This document shows positions 61,265 through 64,000 of a stretch of DNA of 64,000 nucleotides, piece after piece. The first letter of the stretch is position 1. The number at the start of each line of letters is the position of its first letter. Where the stretch lies: positions 117,760 to 181,759 of the forward strand of contig JNKY01000018.1 of assembly GCA_000702245.1 (NCBI GenBank), in the 5' to 3' direction. The notes beneath the pieces were generated by a model. That model ran no database searches. It saw only the letters and a program-made list of their open reading frames with translations, and had not been told where the DNA came from. Source of the DNA: Lachnospiraceae bacterium C6A11 (GTDB taxonomy: Bacteria; Bacillota; Clostridia; Lachnospirales; Lachnospiraceae). The translations under genes and the position numbers were made by a program.

Positions 61265-61289
61265 TTAAGAGTGCGGAGGTGGAGAAACC

Positions 61290-61631
61290 ATGAACACAAT
61301 GTTATATAAAGGATTTATAGGAAAAATAGAATACAACGATGAGTTTAAGATCTTTTCCGGTTCAGTCATAAATACACGTGTAGTCATCACCTTTCAAGGT
61401 GTTTCAGTTGATGAACTGAATCGGGAATTCATCCTTTCGGTCGACGATTATCTTAAATGGTGCGAAGAAGAAGGCATCACTCCTGAAAAGCCATATTCAG
61501 GTAAATTTAATATCAGACTGAATCCTTCCACTCATCAGCGAGCAGCCAACGGTGCAAAGATGCTTGATATGTCACTAAATAGTTTTGTCGAAAAAGCTAT
61601 TGAAGACGAGCTGGAACTGATTGAGATGTAG
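61290..61631 (+). CDS. Solitary HicB-family antitoxin-like protein
   Basis: 113 residues. The N-terminal part (about 1-65: YKGFIGKIEYNDEFKIFSGSVI, FQGVSVDELNREFILSVDDYLKWCEE) is the HicB RNase-H-like fold, and the C-terminal part (about 78-113: FNIRLNPSTHQRAANGAKMLDMSLNSFVEKAI) is a ribbon-helix-helix DNA-binding domain. HicB normally neutralises the HicA mRNA interferase. No hicA-sized frame lies on either side, so this is an orphan or acts only as a repressor. It starts behind GGAGGTGGAG. A 22-bp inverted repeat follows it. Confidence 0.88.
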   Translation: MNTMLYKGFIGKIEYNDEFKIFSGSVINTRVVITFQGVSVDELNREFILSVDDYLKWCEEEGITPEKPYSGKFNIRLNPSTHQRAANGAKMLDMSLNSFVEKAIEDELELIEM

Positions 61632-61663
61632 ACAATTGTATAACGCAATTTCAATAGTCTGTT

Positions 61664-61727
61664 CAATTCGGATAAACGGTACGCCCGTCCCGCATGAGCG
61701 GTACAGGCGTACCGTTTATCCGAATTG
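61664..61727 (+). terminator. 22-bp perfect inverted repeat after the HicB-like gene
   Basis: Arms 61664-61685 and 61706-61727 are perfect inverted copies with a 20-base loop, followed by TGCAAAAACC rather than T's on the plus strand. The length exceeds a normal terminator, so it may also be a mobile-element end or a protein site. Confidence 0.55.
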
Positions 61728-61779
61728 TGCAAAAACCTCTCTGATTATGTACGAAGGTCGACTTCCAGAATAAAAATAT

Positions 61780-61810
61780 GAGCTTCAGTTCTTTTATAGA
61801 ACTGAAGCTC
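61780..61810 (-). terminator. Terminator of the DUF4375-like gene
   Basis: A perfect 13-bp stem (61780-61792 with 61798-61810) with a 5-base loop is followed on the minus strand by ATATTTTTATTC. It begins 16 bp past the stop. Confidence 0.88.
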
Positions 61811-61826
61811 TATTGAATGCTTAAAT

Positions 61827-62297
61827 TTATGATTTACTTATTTGTTTATCTAAATAAGAGTATAACAATTCCCACATATTAAAATCTGTATTTAAATACA
61901 ACTCTTGTTCTAGCTTATCGAGTTTATCACTGAACTCATTATAGATTTTACTTCGTTCATCTTCATTATCTGTATTATTCATAAGCGTTTGATAATAAGA
62001 ATCTATATTTCCAGCCTCATTGATTATTCGGGCGTCTTTGACATCGCCTATTGCCTGAAAAGCTTCTACAATTCTTGTGTAATAGTCCTTTGAAAAATAT
62101 CCGTAATGCGGAGTAGGGAATCCTTCCATATTTATAACAGTATCAAAATCGATTATCAAAATCGCATTTTGTATAAAATCTGCGCATTCAAACCAGTTCT
62201 TGTTATAGTTTTTATACATTTCAAAGCCGATTTTTTCGCATAGATCTTCGCCCGAAAACTGTTTGATATTTATTTCGCCACCATCAAGCCATTTCAT
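61827..62297 (-). CDS. DUF4375 (DMP19-like) protein
   Basis: 156 residues, cytoplasmic. The stretch AILIIDFDTVINMEGF...YFSKDYYTRIVEAFQAIGDVKDARIINEA is a recognisable DMP19/DUF4375 pattern: a helical protein with an acidic face, in which some members are DNA mimics and others are found near toxins. GGAGG precedes the ATG. It has its own terminator and sits in an accessory stretch with two membrane proteins and a HicB homologue. A role as an immunity or regulatory protein is possible; nothing here proves it. Confidence 0.78.
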   Translation of the reverse strand: MKWLDGGEINIKQFSGEDLCEKIGFEMYKNYNKNWFECADFIQNAILIIDFDTVINMEGFPTPHYGYFSKDYYTRIVEAFQAIGDVKDARIINEAGNIDSYYQTLMNNTDNEDERSKIYNEFSDKLDKLEQELYLNTDFNMWELLYSYLDKQISKS

Positions 62298-62380
62298 ACA
62301 ATAACCTCCACAAAATAAAATCTAATAAATCTATTCTAACATAACTCTTGACGGAATCAATGGGATTATGTATAGTCAAA

Positions 62381-62420
62381 ACGAGCTGAACAACGGTAAG
62401 CTTACCGGTATACAGCTCGT
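62381..62420 (-). terminator. Double-stem hairpin, terminator of the small membrane protein gene
   Basis: An outer 8-bp stem (62381-62388 with 62413-62420) encloses a perfect 14-bp palindrome (62394-62407) with 5-base bulges on both sides. On the minus strand TTTTGAC follows. It is 136 bp past the stop at 62556, so it may instead be a regulatory element of the downstream gene. Confidence 0.55.
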
Positions 62421-62555
62421 CAATTATCTTAGGATATCTTATTTACAGAAAAACTTTCCTGATTACAGTTAATATCTTATTTCAGCGCCTTGCAATTATG
62501 ATTGCGTTCCTCAGGTAGCGTTGTCAGTTCATCAATCCAGACGAAGCTACAGATA

Positions 62556-63002
62556 TTATCTTTTACTCTTTTTATCCATCTTCTTCAGCAGCCATAACGT
62601 ATCTTGATAGAACCCTTTTTTATCTGGATATCGATTCTTCAATCCTATCATGTGCTCTATTCCACCTCTCAGAGTTCCATCAATAAAACCATGCGCCAAT
62701 TTATAAACGACTCTGCTATTATAAATATGACTTCGAACTCCGGTTGCAAAAAACTCTATTTCTGCAAGAGAAGTACTTAACGCTTTGTATTCCTCATCAT
62801 CATTTGCAGATATAAAATCTTCTATCTCACCTTTCGGATACTCATAGAATGCATAGAGATACTTTTGAAGCGCTCTGTACGCATCAATAGTCATTTTGTT
62901 TCGTTCAATATAAAAGCTTATAACAAAAGTCATGATAGAAAATGTGAGCGAGCATATTGAAATAATAATCGAAATTGACAATTCTATAACATCCCCCTTC
63001 AT
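62556..63002 (-). CDS. Small membrane protein, DUF4760-like
   Basis: About 148 residues. One N-terminal membrane helix (about 8-30: IIISICSLTFSIMTFVISFYI) is followed by a helical cytoplasmic region with ERNKMTIDAYRALQKYLY, a layout seen in DUF4760-type proteins. Function unknown. The start is uncertain: ATG 63056 has no Shine-Dalgarno, ATG 63002 (used) has a weak one, and a TTG a little further in, following AAGGGGG, would also fit. It is 74 bp from the next gene upstream and in the same direction. Confidence 0.6.
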   Translation of the reverse strand: MKGDVIELSISIIISICSLTFSIMTFVISFYIERNKMTIDAYRALQKYLYAFYEYPKGEIEDFISANDDEEYKALSTSLAEIEFFATGVRSHIYNSRVVYKLAHGFIDGTLRGGIEHMIGLKNRYPDKKGFYQDTLWLLKKMDKKSKR

Positions 63003-63076
63003 TGATACAAGATATAAGCATTCCTCGCAAATAGCCTTCTGTCGTGATCCTGCCATGACGTTAATACAGATTATAT

Positions 63077-63688
63077 CTACTTATCCACCGATTCTCTTTT
63101 TCTGATCTGACAAAATGATTCTGCTAGAAGCTTACCCGAATTATGGTCATATAATCTGCAAATTAGCTTACCATAGTCATCTTCATCCATATTTTCGTGA
63201 GTATACATCACATAGTATGAGATACCATTGACATGCATGATTGTCTCGGTCACATCTCCATCCGGCCATATTACAACTAATCTCACATCGTCATTTATAG
63301 TATGGTTTCCACGTGGCTGAATGTCAAAGTTAAAATATATTAATTCTCCTCCATAGATATCATCAAGATCTATGGCTGACTGAATCGTATTAATATACAG
63401 ATAAGCGCTGATATTACTCTTGCTGTCATCTACGCTCTTTCCCTTTTGATATATGCATTCCTCAGCCATGATTCTGCTGTCCAAATAATCACCAAGCTCC
63501 ATAAACTCATCATAAGCAACATCATAGGAGCCCTTGTCATAATCGTTTTTAGCCTCTTTGTATTTCAGATATGGTATTCCAAATATTATTCCGCAAGTAA
63601 TAAGTCCGGTCAGGATAAATAATATAAGGATTGTACATTTAGTTTTCTTCTTTTTCTTCTTCCTGGCTTTTTCAACCTCCTTCTGCAT
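63077..63688 (-). CDS. Small single-pass membrane protein
   Basis: About 203 residues, not recognised. A Lys-rich cytoplasmic start (KARKKKKKKTK) is followed by one membrane helix (about 19-40), a short TPR-like helical pair (about 45-80: AKNDYDKGSYDVAYDEFMELGDYLDSRIMAEEC in part), and an outer beta-rich domain (about 95-203). The TPR-like pair (a repeat of about 35 residues, ending CIYQKGK) recalls proteins that sense envelope or cell-wall status. The start is uncertain: TTG 63712 and ATG 63688 are both possible and neither has a good Shine-Dalgarno. It precedes the DUF4760-like gene. Confidence 0.65.
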   Translation of the reverse strand: MQKEVEKARKKKKKKTKCTILILFILTGLITCGIIFGIPYLKYKEAKNDYDKGSYDVAYDEFMELGDYLDSRIMAEECIYQKGKSVDDSKSNISAYLYINTIQSAIDLDDIYGGELIYFNFDIQPRGNHTINDDVRLVVIWPDGDVTETIMHVNGISYYVMYTHENMDEDDYGKLICRLYDHNSGKLLAESFCQIRKRESVDK

Positions 63689-63719
63689 GATGTTAGTATA
63701 TAAATAGTTCAAATTAAAA

Positions 63720-64000
63720 TGAGATTTCTCCTAAAACATAGTATTATATAAAAAAACAGGAGGAACTCACTATGGCACGTAAAAACAAACAACACGACAA
63801 ACAGTTTAAACTAGATGCTGTAAGATATGTTAAAGAGCATCCAGATCTCACACAAGTCGAATGCGCTAAAAATCTTGGTATCAGCATTACCACTCTAGCC
63901 AGATGGCTATCCCAGTACAGAGATAATGACGGTGATATCCCTGTAAGAGGATCCGGTAACTATGCTACTGACGAACAAAAGGAAATAGCTCGCCTCAAGC
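63720..64000 (+). mobile_element. Left end of an IS3-family insertion sequence (truncated by window)
   Basis: A transposase orfA with an AGGAGG site starts 52 bp after TGAGATTTCTCCTAAAACAT at 63720, which begins with TGA as IS3-family left ends do. The right end and any target duplication are outside the window, so the boundary is tentative. Confidence 0.6.
63772..64000 (+). CDS. IS3-family transposase OrfA, N-terminal part
   Basis: 76 codons visible, cut by the right edge. The start is ATG 63772 behind AGGAGG. The protein begins with KQFKLDAVRYVKEHPDL and continues with a helix-turn-helix VECAKNLGISITTLARWLSQY, the pattern of IS3/IS911 OrfA (HTH_Tnp_1). OrfA binds the IS ends; the DDE catalytic OrfB would follow in a -1 frame. 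It is downstream of the small membrane protein gene and transcribed away from it. Confidence 0.9.
   Translation, partial: MARKNKQHDKQFKLDAVRYVKEHPDLTQVECAKNLGISITTLARWLSQYRDNDGDIPVRGSGNYATDEQKEIARLK

Overview
The window looks like a chromosomal segment from a Lachnospiraceae-type Clostridium (Firmicutes, moderate GC), probably a gut or rumen fibre degrader. The evidence is strong AGGAGG ribosome binding sites, a Gram-positive Tad pilus locus without secretin, a secreted GH9 cellulase lipoprotein, Thr-x-x-Cys lipoboxes, and paralogous proteins with an N-terminal DUF6382-like domain and a C-terminal FHA domain. The family placement is inference from gene content, not from a marker gene. I saw no rRNA, tRNA, CRISPR array or prophage.

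Region 1 (1-15.7 kb, all on the minus strand) is a phosphothreonine signalling and cell-surface locus. In transcription order it has two DUF6382-FHA proteins, a PP2C phosphatase, a transmembrane Ser/Thr kinase with a TPR-like exterior, a single-pass membrane protein carrying six T-x-x-L repeats, and the start of a giant Ig-like repeat surface protein (at least 2,412 residues) that runs off the left edge. The six repeats have the shape of FHA ligands (acidic context, Leu at Thr+3), so the genes may form a kinase / phosphatase / scaffold / reader circuit. This is the best candidate for a little-described system.

Region 2 (15.7-33.5 kb) is mostly housekeeping and envelope: MltG, a cyclophilin, TrmL, diaminopimelate decarboxylase, a membrane protein with a prion-like Tyr-Gln repeat tail, a GT2/membrane-protein pair, an MMPL transporter, a TrpB-like enzyme, a lipoprotein and a degenerate-GGDEF/EAL protein. 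A 101-bp hairpin-rich sequence repeated twice lies at 22.6 kb.

Region 3 (33.6-42.8 kb, minus strand) is a Tad/Flp pilus operon: TadZ-like, TadA, TadB, TadC, Flp1 pilin, DUF5702, two TadE-like pseudopilins, and a third DUF6382-FHA protein at its end. The third FHA protein ties this apparatus to the kind of signalling seen in region 1. A 121-bp element with 22-bp inverted ends lies between two pilus genes.

Region 4 (43-61 kb) holds a hybrid histidine kinase, a GtrA-YfhO fusion, the GH9 cellulase, a stand-alone HIS6-type HisA, a CbxX/EccA-like AAA ATPase, an XRE-LytTR double-DNA-binding regulator, an aquaporin whose 3' end is triplicated, a small lipoprotein, a CPA2 antiporter, a VTC/DUF4956 pair and a DUF2130 protein.

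Region 5 (61-64 kb) is accessory: a solitary HicB-like antitoxin with an operator-like repeat over its -10 box, a DUF4375-like protein, two small membrane proteins, and the left end of an IS3-family insertion sequence at the right edge. Start codons were moved from the longest ORF wherever a Shine-Dalgarno site clearly favoured an internal start.
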